DNA of 64,000 nucleotides from G963665495 sp963665495 (GTDB lineage: Bacteria; Desulfobacterota; Desulfovibrionia; Desulfovibrionales; Desulfovibrionaceae). Positions 42,195 through 49,628 of the stretch are shown here, in pieces. The translations under genes were made by a program, and so were the position numbers. The stretch lies in contig OY762289.1 in assembly GCA_963665495.1 (NCBI GenBank), forward strand, positions 1,054,001 to 1,118,000, given 5' to 3'. The notes under the pieces are model-generated. The model had not been told where the DNA came from. It saw only the letters and a list, made by a program, of their open reading frames with translations, and searched no databases. The number at the start of each line of letters is the position of its first letter. The first letter of the stretch is position 1.

Positions 42195-42236
42195 GCGTCC
42201 GGAGCCTCATTACAATCAGGGCTCCGGACGCTTTTT
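42195..42236. terminator. Bidirectional terminator between the MBL and msrAB genes
   Basis: GCGTCCGGAGCC pairs perfectly with GGCTCCGGACGC around a 13-base loop. TTTTT follows on the right and an A run precedes on the left, so it can serve both convergent genes. Confidence 0.9.
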
Positions 42237-42258
42237 CAACGTATCCTGGTCTGTTCGC

Positions 42259-43353
42259 CTATTCGAAGAGCTTGGCGTATTCGCCGTAGCCTTCCTTCTC
42301 CAGGTCTGCTTTTGGAATAAAGCGCAGGGCTGCCGAGTTGATGCAGTAGCGCGTACCTGTCGGCGCAGGGCCGTCCGCAAAGACGTGCCCCAGGTGCGAG
42401 TCCGCGTTTTTACTGCGGACTTCGGTCCGGGTCATGAACAGAGACGTGTCTTCGTGTTCAACGATGTTCTCGGAATCAAGGGGCTTGGTGAAACTGGGCC
42501 AGCCCGTACCCGAGTCGAATTTGTCCAGCGAGCTGAACAGCGGTTCGCCGGAAACCACGTCCACGTATATGCCGGGTTCCTTGTTGTCCCAGTACAGGTT
42601 GTGAAATGCGGGCTCGGTACCGCTGTTCTGGGTTACCTCGAACTGCTCCTTGGTCAAACTGTCGCGAAGACTTTGCTCGTCGGGCTTTGCCGCGGAAGAC
42701 CGGGCGGCTTCACAAGGGCTGCACTTCCAGATTTTGTCCAGGAACTGGTCGCGTCCGGAGCCCTGACGATAGCTGTTGTAGCGTGTGGGATTTTTACGAT
42801 AAAAATCCTGGTGGTAGTCTTCCGCCGGATAGAAGGTTTCCAGAGGAACGATTTCCGTTACCACGGATTTTGGGAACACGCCGGACTGTTCGAGCTTTTG
42901 AGCCACATTGGTGGCGATGCGTTCCTGTTCCTTGTCATTGTAGAAAATGGCCGTACGGTATTGGTTGCCGCGGTCAACGAACTGGCCGCCATTATCTGTG
43001 GGGTCGATCATCCGGAAAAAGGCTTCCACCAGCTTGCGGTAGGTGATTTTATCCGGATTGAACGTGACCTGTACGGCTTCGGCGTGGCCGGTGTCGCCGC
43101 GGGATACTTCGGAATAGTCCGGATTGTCGGTATTACCACCGGTGTATCCGGAAACGGCGTCCAATACGCCGTCGATTTTTTCCATATCCTTTTCCAAACA
43201 CCAGAAGCACCCGCCTGCGAAGGTGGCGGTTTCGGTTTTTGCTGCATTGGTCATGGCGTCACTCCTTGCCTCTGCCCTGTTCCAGGCGCCAGCGGCGACA
43301 AGCCCGGCAATAAACAGCAAGCCAGCTGTCAGTAAAAAAGCAGTAATCCGCAT
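42259..43353 (-). CDS. msrAB: Exported bifunctional methionine sulfoxide reductase MsrA-MsrB
   Basis: A 364-residue fusion. A signal or anchor segment spans 1-24. The MsrA domain has catalytic C49 in 'GGCFWCLE', and the MsrB domain has catalytic C337 in 'GTRYCINSAALRF' and 'SGTGWPSFTKP'. It repairs both stereoisomers of methionine sulfoxide, here predicted outside the cytoplasm. CSPC (about residue 216) lies in the linker between the two domains. Start ATG 43353 follows CAGGAG. The gene is convergent with the MBL gene. Confidence 0.93.
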   Translation of the reverse strand: MRITAFLLTAGLLFIAGLVAAGAWNRAEARSDAMTNAAKTETATFAGGCFWCLEKDMEKIDGVLDAVSGYTGGNTDNPDYSEVSRGDTGHAEAVQVTFNPDKITYRKLVEAFFRMIDPTDNGGQFVDRGNQYRTAIFYNDKEQERIATNVAQKLEQSGVFPKSVVTEIVPLETFYPAEDYHQDFYRKNPTRYNSYRQGSGRDQFLDKIWKCSPCEAARSSAAKPDEQSLRDSLTKEQFEVTQNSGTEPAFHNLYWDNKEPGIYVDVVSGEPLFSSLDKFDSGTGWPSFTKPLDSENIVEHEDTSLFMTRTEVRSKNADSHLGHVFADGPAPTGTRYCINSAALRFIPKADLEKEGYGEYAKLFE

Positions 43354-43666
43354 AAGTTTTCTCCTGGTTCGGGGGGAATTGAACACATCTAACAAGATAA
43401 CGCATCTAATCAGGAAGGCAAGCTGAACGGTGTTTTCAGGTCCGCCGCAGACTGTGGAGTTGTCGTGCTCCGGAATAAGGCTCCTTGACGCCTATGCGGG
43501 GGAGGGCTATAGCAACACGGTCTGCGCACTTGGCGGGTCGATGATGTGCTGCTTCCGAATTCTGCTTTTCCAGTGAACCAGGGCGGTTTCGCCTTCGTTT
43601 GAGTAAGTGCGGCGGCATTTGCCCGCATAATTGCATTACGTCTGTTACCAATAAAAGAAGCTACGT
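43354..43666. other. 313-base intergenic region between msrAB and the sulfotransferase gene
   Basis: It should hold the divergent promoters of both genes. I see no gene, strong hairpin or convincing promoter pair in it. Confidence 0.4.
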
Positions 43667-44347
43667 ATGATAGTATTCATTCATATGCCCAAAACCGCGG
43701 GACAAAGTCTGCACGCGGCTTTGGAAGAGGCCTATCCGCAGCGCTGCCTTGAGGACTCGAGCGATCTGCCGCTTTCGGATTTCTGGCGCAATAAAAAGAA
43801 TCGTTTTTTATCCCGTCTTCGGGTCCGGCGTCATCGGGACGCACTGGTACGGGACTATGATCTGGTATTCGGCCATTTTATCGCCACAAAATATGCCTGT
43901 CTTCCCGGCGAGAAACAGTTTTGCGCCTTTTTTCGCGATCCCGTGGACAGAATCTGCTCGCATTACCACTTCTGGCAGCGGGAAAAGAAGCCTGAAAACT
44001 CCTTGTATTGCAGGATGCACGACCACAATATGGATCTGGTGGCGTTATCCAACGAACCCAAAATGAAGCGCTTGTACGAGCTGTTTCTGGGAAGCTATTC
44101 CGTGGATGATTTGACTTTTGTGGGATTGACCGAGCAATATGACCGCAGTCTGGCGCTGTATGAAAAAATTTTTGGGCGCAAGCTTGAGAGAAAAAAAGTG
44201 AATGTGGGCACTGTCTCGGCCTATAAAGACACGTTGCAGCAGCAGGGGATCCTCAGCGCTGTGGAGAAATCCCAGGCTGTAAATCAGCGTATCTACCAGG
44301 CCGCGCAGGAACGGTTTGAAAAACTTTGTGAGACCTTTGGCGTTTAA
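43667..44347 (+). CDS. Sulfotransferase-family protein
   Basis: A 226-residue protein. It opens with 'FIHMPKTAGQSLHAAL', the 5'-phosphosulfate loop of PAPS-dependent sulfotransferases, and has 'FCAFFRDPVDRICSHYHFW', the 3'-phosphate-binding R-D-P-x-x-R block. Members sulfate carbohydrate or lipid acceptors. It is shorter than most and lies 14 bases upstream of a Wzt-like ATPase gene, which points to sulfation of a surface polysaccharide. The acceptor is inferred only. Confidence 0.85.
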   Translation: MIVFIHMPKTAGQSLHAALEEAYPQRCLEDSSDLPLSDFWRNKKNRFLSRLRVRRHRDALVRDYDLVFGHFIATKYACLPGEKQFCAFFRDPVDRICSHYHFWQREKKPENSLYCRMHDHNMDLVALSNEPKMKRLYELFLGSYSVDDLTFVGLTEQYDRSLALYEKIFGRKLERKKVNVGTVSAYKDTLQQQGILSAVEKSQAVNQRIYQAAQERFEKLCETFGV

Positions 44348-44361
44348 CCCGTGGCACGAGA

Positions 44362-45813
44362 ATGCAAAAAGCTGTAGAAAGTATGGATACAAACCGGCAA
44401 AGTCATCAGAACCTGATTGAGGAACCTGATACCCCGGAACAAGGCCGCGATTGCGCCATTCGGGTTGAAAACCTGTCCAAGGTCTTTCGCCTGTACGAAA
44501 ATCCGGTGGACAGACTGAAAGAATCCATACACCCGCGTCGTCGTCGGTACCATACGCCTTTTTACGCGCTCAAAGACATCAGTTTCACCATCAATGCCGG
44601 CGAAACAGTGGGAATTGTCGGCCGCAACGGTTCGGGCAAATCAACCTTGCTGAAAATCATCACCGGCGTGCTTACTCCCACCAGCGGGACAGTTGACGTC
44701 AACGGCAAGGTGTCGGCCATTCTGGAACTGGGGTCCGGTTTCAACCCCGAACTTTCCGGACTGGAAAATGTTTTTTTCAGCGGCATGCTCATGGGCTATT
44801 CGCGCGAGGAAATGGAAAAACGGCTGGATGCCATTCTTTCCTTCGCCGACATCGGCGCGTTTGTCCAGCAGCCGGTGAAAACGTATTCCAGCGGTATGAT
44901 GGTCCGTCTGGCGTTTTCCGTACAGACCATGGTGGATGCCAAAATTCTGATTGTGGACGAAGCCCTTGCCGTGGGTGACGAAGCTTTTCAGCGCAAATGC
45001 TACGCCAGACTTGAGCGCTTATGCGAGCAGGGAACGACCCTGTTGTACGTCTCGCACCATGCGGCGTCGGTGGTTTCGCTCTGCAACAAGGCCATTCTGC
45101 TGCATCGCGGTGATCTCGTGGTTCAGGGGCAGCCCAAATTCGTGGTCTCGCGTTATCAGCGTATTGCGCATGCCAGCGGTGACATGGTGGACGATCTGGT
45201 CCGGGCGATCAAGGCGGGCGAGAGTCTGGACGATGAGGAATTTCCCCGGCAATTTGATCCGGAGCTGGCCGGACAGAACGACGCCGGCAACCCGGAAGGG
45301 CAGGACGGTCCGCTGGAAGCTCATTTCGATCCGCATCTGGTTCCCAAAAGTATGGTGGTCTATGATTCCTACGGCGCGACCATCCGTAATCCGCGCATTA
45401 CCACTCCGGACGGCACGCCGGTCAACGTGCTCGTACGCGGCGACAGGTATGAGCTGCGTTATCTGGCAACCTTTGAAGAAGATGCAGAAGATGTGTTTTT
45501 CGGCATGATGTTGAAAAACAACGCGGGGTTCCCTCTTGGGGGCTCGCTTTCCAGTTCGTTGCGCTCAAAAATCCGCTCTGTTTCCAAAGGCACCCAATAC
45601 GAGGTCTGTTTTTCTTTTGCCTGTCTGCTGGCTCCGGGGGTCTATTTTTTTAATTCTGGCATTCAGGGCCTTGGCCCTGTCGCCACCGGCCCGTATCTGC
45701 ACCGTATTCTGGATGTCGTCATGTTTCGCGTTCTGGAAGAACCAGAGATGTCGCTGACCGGAATTGTGGATTTTTGTGTTGAGCCTTCCTGCACAATCGT
45801 GACTGATTCCTGA
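44362..45813 (+). CDS. Wzt-like polysaccharide export ATPase with C-terminal binding domain
   Basis: A 483-residue ATPase. The N-terminal ABC domain has 'GIVGRNGSGKSTLLK' (Walker A), 'YSSGMMVRLAFS' (signature) and 'ILIVDEALAVGDEAF' (Walker B), with 'FNPELSGLENV' typical of the polysaccharide/teichoic export group. Residues about 330-483 match the Wzt C-terminal beta-sandwich that recognises the end of an O-antigen chain. No Wzm permease lies in the window, before or after it, which is odd. Confidence 0.87.
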   Translation: MQKAVESMDTNRQSHQNLIEEPDTPEQGRDCAIRVENLSKVFRLYENPVDRLKESIHPRRRRYHTPFYALKDISFTINAGETVGIVGRNGSGKSTLLKIITGVLTPTSGTVDVNGKVSAILELGSGFNPELSGLENVFFSGMLMGYSREEMEKRLDAILSFADIGAFVQQPVKTYSSGMMVRLAFSVQTMVDAKILIVDEALAVGDEAFQRKCYARLERLCEQGTTLLYVSHHAASVVSLCNKAILLHRGDLVVQGQPKFVVSRYQRIAHASGDMVDDLVRAIKAGESLDDEEFPRQFDPELAGQNDAGNPEGQDGPLEAHFDPHLVPKSMVVYDSYGATIRNPRITTPDGTPVNVLVRGDRYELRYLATFEEDAEDVFFGMMLKNNAGFPLGGSLSSSLRSKIRSVSKGTQYEVCFSFACLLAPGVYFFNSGIQGLGPVATGPYLHRILDVVMFRVLEEPEMSLTGIVDFCVEPSCTIVTDS

Positions 45814-46000
45814 TTTTACCAAAGCTTTATTCGTTTTGCCTGCAGTACGGACGCCCTTTATGATTGCATAGCAGTCTGCGGGAATGTCGTTAGTCTATTT
45901 CGTGCGCCAAAATATCAGTTTTCTTCGGAAAGGTTTCCTTTACATTCAACTGCTGGCAGTCCTTACATTGCGCATGTTTTAATGTGGCTTTATTAATGGC

Positions 46001-46029
46001 TTGGCATTATCTTAATATGTACTTATAAT
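46001..46029 (+). promoter_or_regulatory. Promoter of the 46057 gene
   Basis: TTGGCA (46001-46006), a 17-base spacer and a perfect TATAAT (46024-46029), 27 bases before the start codon. This gives an RNA with a very short leader. Confidence 0.65.
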
Positions 46030-46056
46030 AAATGTGATTTCAAGCCGAGGTGCGAG

Positions 46057-46440
46057 ATGTCACAACAAAACATGTTTCTCAACAGAGTGGCTGCCAAATC
46101 TGTGCTCGTCAAGCATGGTGCGGACATGACCAGAGTGCGTATTACCTGTACGCCGACCAATCTGTATCTCGACGGTCAGTTACATAAAGATGGTCCGGGT
46201 AGTTTTACGGCCATGAAAGTCGGTGCGATGCTCAAAGAACTGCAGCAGCGGGTCAAAAGCGTGGCTGTTAATTGTAATTTTGATAATTGGGCAGTGGAGC
46301 GCACTGTAAGCGGATTTACCATCAATAAAAAGCAGATCAAGATCAACTACTCCGGTGGTCGAGCTGATCAAACCTATCACATTTCGGAAGAAGATCTGAT
46401 GCGGGATATGCTCAAGGATATTGACAAAGAAAAGAATTGA
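46057..46440 (+). CDS. Uncharacterised small cytosolic protein
   Basis: A 127-residue protein without signal or membrane segment. It appears to be mainly beta strands (VRITCTPTNLYLDGQL, FTINKKQIKINYSGG) with a charged helical tail (EEDLMRDMLKDIDKEKN). It has its own near-consensus promoter and GAGG upstream of the ATG, and it is convergent with the small-lipoprotein cluster. I do not recognise the family. Confidence 0.75.
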   Translation: MSQQNMFLNRVAAKSVLVKHGADMTRVRITCTPTNLYLDGQLHKDGPGSFTAMKVGAMLKELQQRVKSVAVNCNFDNWAVERTVSGFTINKKQIKINYSGGRADQTYHISEEDLMRDMLKDIDKEKN

Positions 46441-46494
46441 GCCCGCAATTTTCTGTCTCAGTCTTGTCGCCAATCGCCGTACAGGCGCACTTCG

Positions 46495-46659
46495 TTACAG
46501 CAGTTCCCCTGAGTTTCTATATTCACATTGCACGGCAGGCTTGCTGCTTTTCTCTTGTGGAGGGTCCTGAAAGGGATGCAGGTTGGCGGCGACATTCATT
46601 TTGCATCCTGCAGCAAACAGTACCACCAGCAGAACTATAACAATGCGGAATTGTTTCAT
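46495..46659 (-). CDS. Tiny lipoprotein, 54 residues
   Basis: This frame reads MKQFRIVIVLLVVLFAAGCK and ends at a TAA at 46495. It has a basic n-region, a hydrophobic core and the lipobox F-A-A-G-C, so Cys19 would be lipidated. The mature part is 36 residues, with one further Cys. AAGGAG lies seven bases before ATG 46659; an upstream ATG at 46665 is too close to it. It is the last of four small lipoprotein genes read leftward. Confidence 0.75.
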   Translation of the reverse strand: MKQFRIVIVLLVVLFAAGCKMNVAANLHPFQDPPQEKSSKPAVQCEYRNSGELL

Positions 46660-46670
46660 GATCATACTCC

Positions 46671-46862
46671 TTACTGGGGTATTTCTTCTTCGGCGCAGTT
46701 ACGATCCCGCGGACAGTAGACACGCCAGTCATCAATAATGGCACAGTTGTTGGCCGTATTACGGTTATAATACGAGGCTGTTCCGCTTTTGGATGAACAT
46801 CCCGAAAGCAGAATCAAGCCGGTTATACTTATTATAATCAATGAATACAGTATGCTGCGCAT
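46671..46862 (-). CDS. Small cysteine-containing lipoprotein, 63 residues
   Basis: Starts MRSILYSLIIISITGLILLSGC, a clear lipoprotein signal with L-S-G-C lipobox. The mature part, about 42 residues, has three more cysteines (NNCAII, VYCPRD, NCAEEE). AAAGGAA precedes ATG 46862; the longer frame is not needed. It sits between two other small lipoprotein genes with gaps of about 12-20 bases, so one transcript is likely. Confidence 0.78.
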   Translation of the reverse strand: MRSILYSLIIISITGLILLSGCSSKSGTASYYNRNTANNCAIIDDWRVYCPRDRNCAEEEIPQ

Positions 46863-46882
46863 GATATTTCCTTTGCAACCGC

Positions 46883-47086
46883 TTAATAAAACAGCGAACG
46901 CCGCCTGTCCTGGGAGTTTGAAGTTCCCTGTCCGCAGCCGCCGGTGCAATTGTAGTACGTCCCGCACGGCCTGCAGCCGTTATGGTAGGCCGCGTACGGA
47001 TCACAATTGTTGCTGCTGCATCCGCTAAACAGCAACAGCATGGCGAGGGTCACGACGACGAGTAATACGTATTTGATAAGCGACAT
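46883..47086 (-). CDS. Small cysteine-rich lipoprotein, 67 residues
   Basis: A hydrophobic signal ends in the lipobox 'LLLFSGC', and the mature part is only about 45 residues. It carries the acylated Cys plus five more in 'NNCDPY', 'NGCRPCGTYYNCTGGC', as in a metal-binding or disulfide-knotted peptide. GAGGA lies upstream of the ATG. It is followed by two and preceded by one small lipoprotein gene in the same direction. Family unknown. Confidence 0.78.
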   Translation of the reverse strand: MSLIKYVLLVVVTLAMLLLFSGCSSNNCDPYAAYHNGCRPCGTYYNCTGGCGQGTSNSQDRRRSLFY

Positions 47087-47101
47087 TTTCGTATCCTCAT
47101 C

Positions 47102-47365
47102 TTAGCGCGGACAAGACGCTACACGCTGCCCGGCGTCGCAGTTGGAACAGGAGTCCACCTGGCGGCATTGGATGGGCGTGGAGAAGTTCGTATACGAAGG
47201 TGTGTAGCTTTCGCACTCTTCGCAGTTATCCTGAGCCCGGTAATGAGTAACGCTGTAGCTGGCCTTGAAGGGCACTTTTTGCGAGCGTTCAATGCCGAAT
47301 TGAATACTGCAGCCGCCGGTGAGCAGCAGGGCCGCGAACAGCAGGGACAATGTTACGTTGCGCAT
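47102..47365 (-). CDS. Small cysteine-rich lipoprotein, 87 residues
   Basis: Starts MRNVTLSLLFAALLLTGGC, a clear lipobox. The mature part has two CxxC pairs (NCEECE, SCSNCD) and two single cysteines (IQCRQ, ASCPR), suggesting metal binding or disulfides in the periplasm. It lies between the FlgO-like gene upstream and another small lipoprotein downstream. Family unknown. Confidence 0.78.
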   Translation of the reverse strand: MRNVTLSLLFAALLLTGGCSIQFGIERSQKVPFKASYSVTHYRAQDNCEECESYTPSYTNFSTPIQCRQVDSCSNCDAGQRVASCPR

Positions 47366-47391
47366 GGTATTTCTCCTCGTCCGAAAGGATA

Positions 47392-48000
47392 TTAAAAACG
47401 GAGTCCGCTGTTCAGACTTGTGGAAACATTGGGCTTAATGCCCAGAATGTTGGGCCCATCATCCACGCCGACAAGTTCGTAGGCTTCGTTGTTCATGGGC
47501 AAGGTTGCACTGCACATGGCCAGGATATCATTGGTGGCCGCATGAATGATTCGCATATTGAAGCGCACGTGCTTGGAGGTGACCGTGTAGGTTCCGGTAA
47601 CGATCAGCTCGGTGCCCATGTTTTTGCGCTGCAGCAGCCTGGCTTGGCGCGTCATCAGAAATTCACCGCGGTTGGGGGCAAAGAGAATATTTTGTCCGCG
47701 CCGGATTTCCTTGACGTTATATCCGGCTGAAACAAACCAGGTGCTCATTTCTTCCGCTATGAGCCTGGCAAGGGGCGAACTGGATTCGAAATTTCCCAGG
47801 CTCACCGGAGTGGTCATCACCAGTGTCATGTTCTGCAATGGCCGCTTGTTGATATTGAAGCGCTTGGCCAGTTGCGCGTCCAGTTCGTCCGCCATTTCGG
47901 CTGCCATATTGGGCAGCATTCCCGCAGCCGCGGCCATGGGCAGCAACAGCGCTATGGACAACAGCAACACTGCGAACAGGGGAGAGAAAAGTTTCTTCAT
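47392..48000 (-). CDS. FlgO-family exported protein (second of two)
   Basis: A 202-residue protein with a Sec signal (MKKLFSPLFAVLLLSIALLLPMAAAA). The body follows the FlgO pattern: 'SSPLARLIAEEMSTWFVSAGYNVKEIR', 'GEFLMTRQARLLQRKNMGTELIVTGTY' and a C-terminal beta region. FlgO proteins are outer-membrane proteins linked to flagella in Vibrio. Here there are no flagellar genes nearby, so that role is not implied. It pairs with the larger FlgO-like protein two genes upstream. Confidence 0.8.
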   Translation of the reverse strand: MKKLFSPLFAVLLLSIALLLPMAAAAGMLPNMAAEMADELDAQLAKRFNINKRPLQNMTLVMTTPVSLGNFESSSPLARLIAEEMSTWFVSAGYNVKEIRRGQNILFAPNRGEFLMTRQARLLQRKNMGTELIVTGTYTVTSKHVRFNMRIIHAATNDILAMCSATLPMNNEAYELVGVDDGPNILGIKPNVSTSLNSGLRF

Positions 48001-48031
48001 GGTTTATCTCCTTGCATCGAGCGTTTTCGAC

Positions 48032-48319
48032 TCAACGCATGGTTTGTATCATTTTGTCTGCGGCTTCCACTTCCTGGGCCAGCCGGGCTCGCATCTCCGG
48101 GTCCTCGGCGGTGGTCATTGCCAGAAGCAGCCGTTGCCGGGCCAGTTCGTAACGGCCTTCGGACATGTAGGTCCGACCCAGATAGAAATTGTACAAGGTG
48201 TTTTGATGATAGGGGGGCGCAGCAACACCGAATCCGGGTTGTTTCACCTCTTTGGAGCCGCATCCGGACAGAGCCGCAAGCAGCAGCACAACCAGAAATA
48301 AAACTATTGTCGTACGCAT
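48032..48319 (-). CDS. Small helical (TPR-like) lipoprotein
   Basis: A 95-residue protein with the lipobox L-S-G-C and a mature helical part, 'NFYLGRTYMSEGRYELARQRLLLAM', that reads like one TPR unit plus a capping helix (DPEMRARLAQEVEAADKMI). It lies between the two FlgO-like genes in the same direction and probably assembles with them in the envelope. Confidence 0.78.
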   Translation of the reverse strand: MRTTIVLFLVVLLLAALSGCGSKEVKQPGFGVAAPPYHQNTLYNFYLGRTYMSEGRYELARQRLLLAMTTAEDPEMRARLAQEVEAADKMIQTMR

Positions 48320-48348
48320 GGCCGTTGTCCTTATCGAGCGTATCAGGC

Positions 48349-49203
48349 TCAGTGGATATCCTCACCCAGGTCAATGGCCGAAAGATCGGTCATCTGGGTC
48401 TGTGTATTGAAATCTTTTATGCCCACATACGATGGCTCCAGATGGACCATACTGTTGGCAAGCATGCTATCCGTGACTTCCGTTTGCGGAAAGACTACAT
48501 TGGCGGTCCGCAGCACCATGCCGTTTACTCCATTGATCAAGCGGGCGTTGACAAAGACATTGTCGTCGTCGCTGTAATAGGTGCCCACGATAACTGCGGC
48601 GCGATTGCTGTTCATAACGATGTTTCCGGCCTGCCGCGTAAGCATGAAATCTCCCTGCCCCGGAACGGAAACGAGTTCCGGCCCGATGCGGTACTCGCGT
48701 ACGGGGACGCCGCGCTGGTTGAACTCATAGAACATCTGTTCGGCGATGTAGCGTCCGAAGGCGGAACTCTGTCGAAAGTTGTCCTGGCTGACAAAAGAGG
48801 CGGGCAGGGCGATGATGCCCGCAATGCTGCCGTTGGCGGTATTGGAAAGAAGCTGGTCGGCAAGTTCACGCACTTTTAACTTGAGCTCCTGCGCTGCTTC
48901 GTGTACGGGCAAAGGCGCTTTCATTTCCGAATAGGCCCCGGCCCAGATAAAGCCGCCGCGTCCGTCAGGGACCATATAACCGGCATGCAGGCTCTGCTGC
49001 GAGCGTATCGTTTTTGTGGAGCCATCCACGTTGCCCCACATGGGGCCGCCGGTGGTCATGGGCGCCCCGGGGTCCAGGTTCGCGCTGCGGGGCGCACTGG
49101 CACGGTTTGTATTGTTTTGCTGTGCCAAAGCCGGAGCCGCCATGAGGAAAAGCAGTGCACAAAGCACGCAGAGTGAGGTATGATACGAATTAATTCTGGT
49201 CAT
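48349..49203 (-). CDS. FlgO-family exported protein (first of two)
   Basis: A 284-residue protein with a Sec signal ending 'APALAQ'. A Pro/Asn-rich spacer with GGPMWGNVDG follows, then a FlgO domain at about 105-265: 'SSAFGRYIAEQMFYEFNQRGVPVREYR', 'GDFMLTRQAGNIVMNSNRAAVIVGTYY' and 'NARLINGVNGMVLRTANV'. GGAG lies upstream of the ATG. It is the first gene of the seven-gene leftward envelope cluster ending at 46495. Confidence 0.8.
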   Translation of the reverse strand: MTRINSYHTSLCVLCALLFLMAAPALAQQNNTNRASAPRSANLDPGAPMTTGGPMWGNVDGSTKTIRSQQSLHAGYMVPDGRGGFIWAGAYSEMKAPLPVHEAAQELKLKVRELADQLLSNTANGSIAGIIALPASFVSQDNFRQSSAFGRYIAEQMFYEFNQRGVPVREYRIGPELVSVPGQGDFMLTRQAGNIVMNSNRAAVIVGTYYSDDDNVFVNARLINGVNGMVLRTANVVFPQTEVTDSMLANSMVHLEPSYVGIKDFNTQTQMTDLSAIDLGEDIH

Positions 49204-49628
49204 GGCTTTATTTTCTCCATGTTGCGAGGAAACTCATTCGGGCCAGGGCTTGAAAACCTCCGGCTTTGTTAGCTCTATCGTCGCGAAGTTGCGTTTACTT
49301 AAGGTATTTTAAAAAAACGGCTTCAGGGCAACACGCGGTTGGGGGCAGTGTGAGAATACCAAAAATCACCGTTGCCGTCAGAGCCGGCAACGCGTATGGA
49401 CGTTGCTTCGTGCGGAAAATGTAACTTTTTTCGCAACAATACTATGTTAACAATCTTGCCAGCTGCAATCCGGCGTACCGTGCCACAGGAACGGGCAGCC
49501 ATGCTTTGGGGCTCAGGCATACAAATTTTCGGGAAATGCGGCAGGTTAGCTGATGTCTCGTTTTCCAGGCTTCCCCGGCAGGAGGGGAGGCGTCACCAAA
49601 ACTCAACAGATCGGATTATAGAAATCGT
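49204..49628. other. 425-base intergenic region between the FlgO cluster and typA
   Basis: Contains the divergent promoters, not individually identified. CGTTGCCG-TCAGAGC-CGGCAACG (49370-49392) is a strong hairpin. GGAGGGGAGG near 49581 is about 37 bases before typA, too far to serve as its ribosome site. An 86-residue frame at 49372 shows no protein-like features. Confidence 0.45.
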
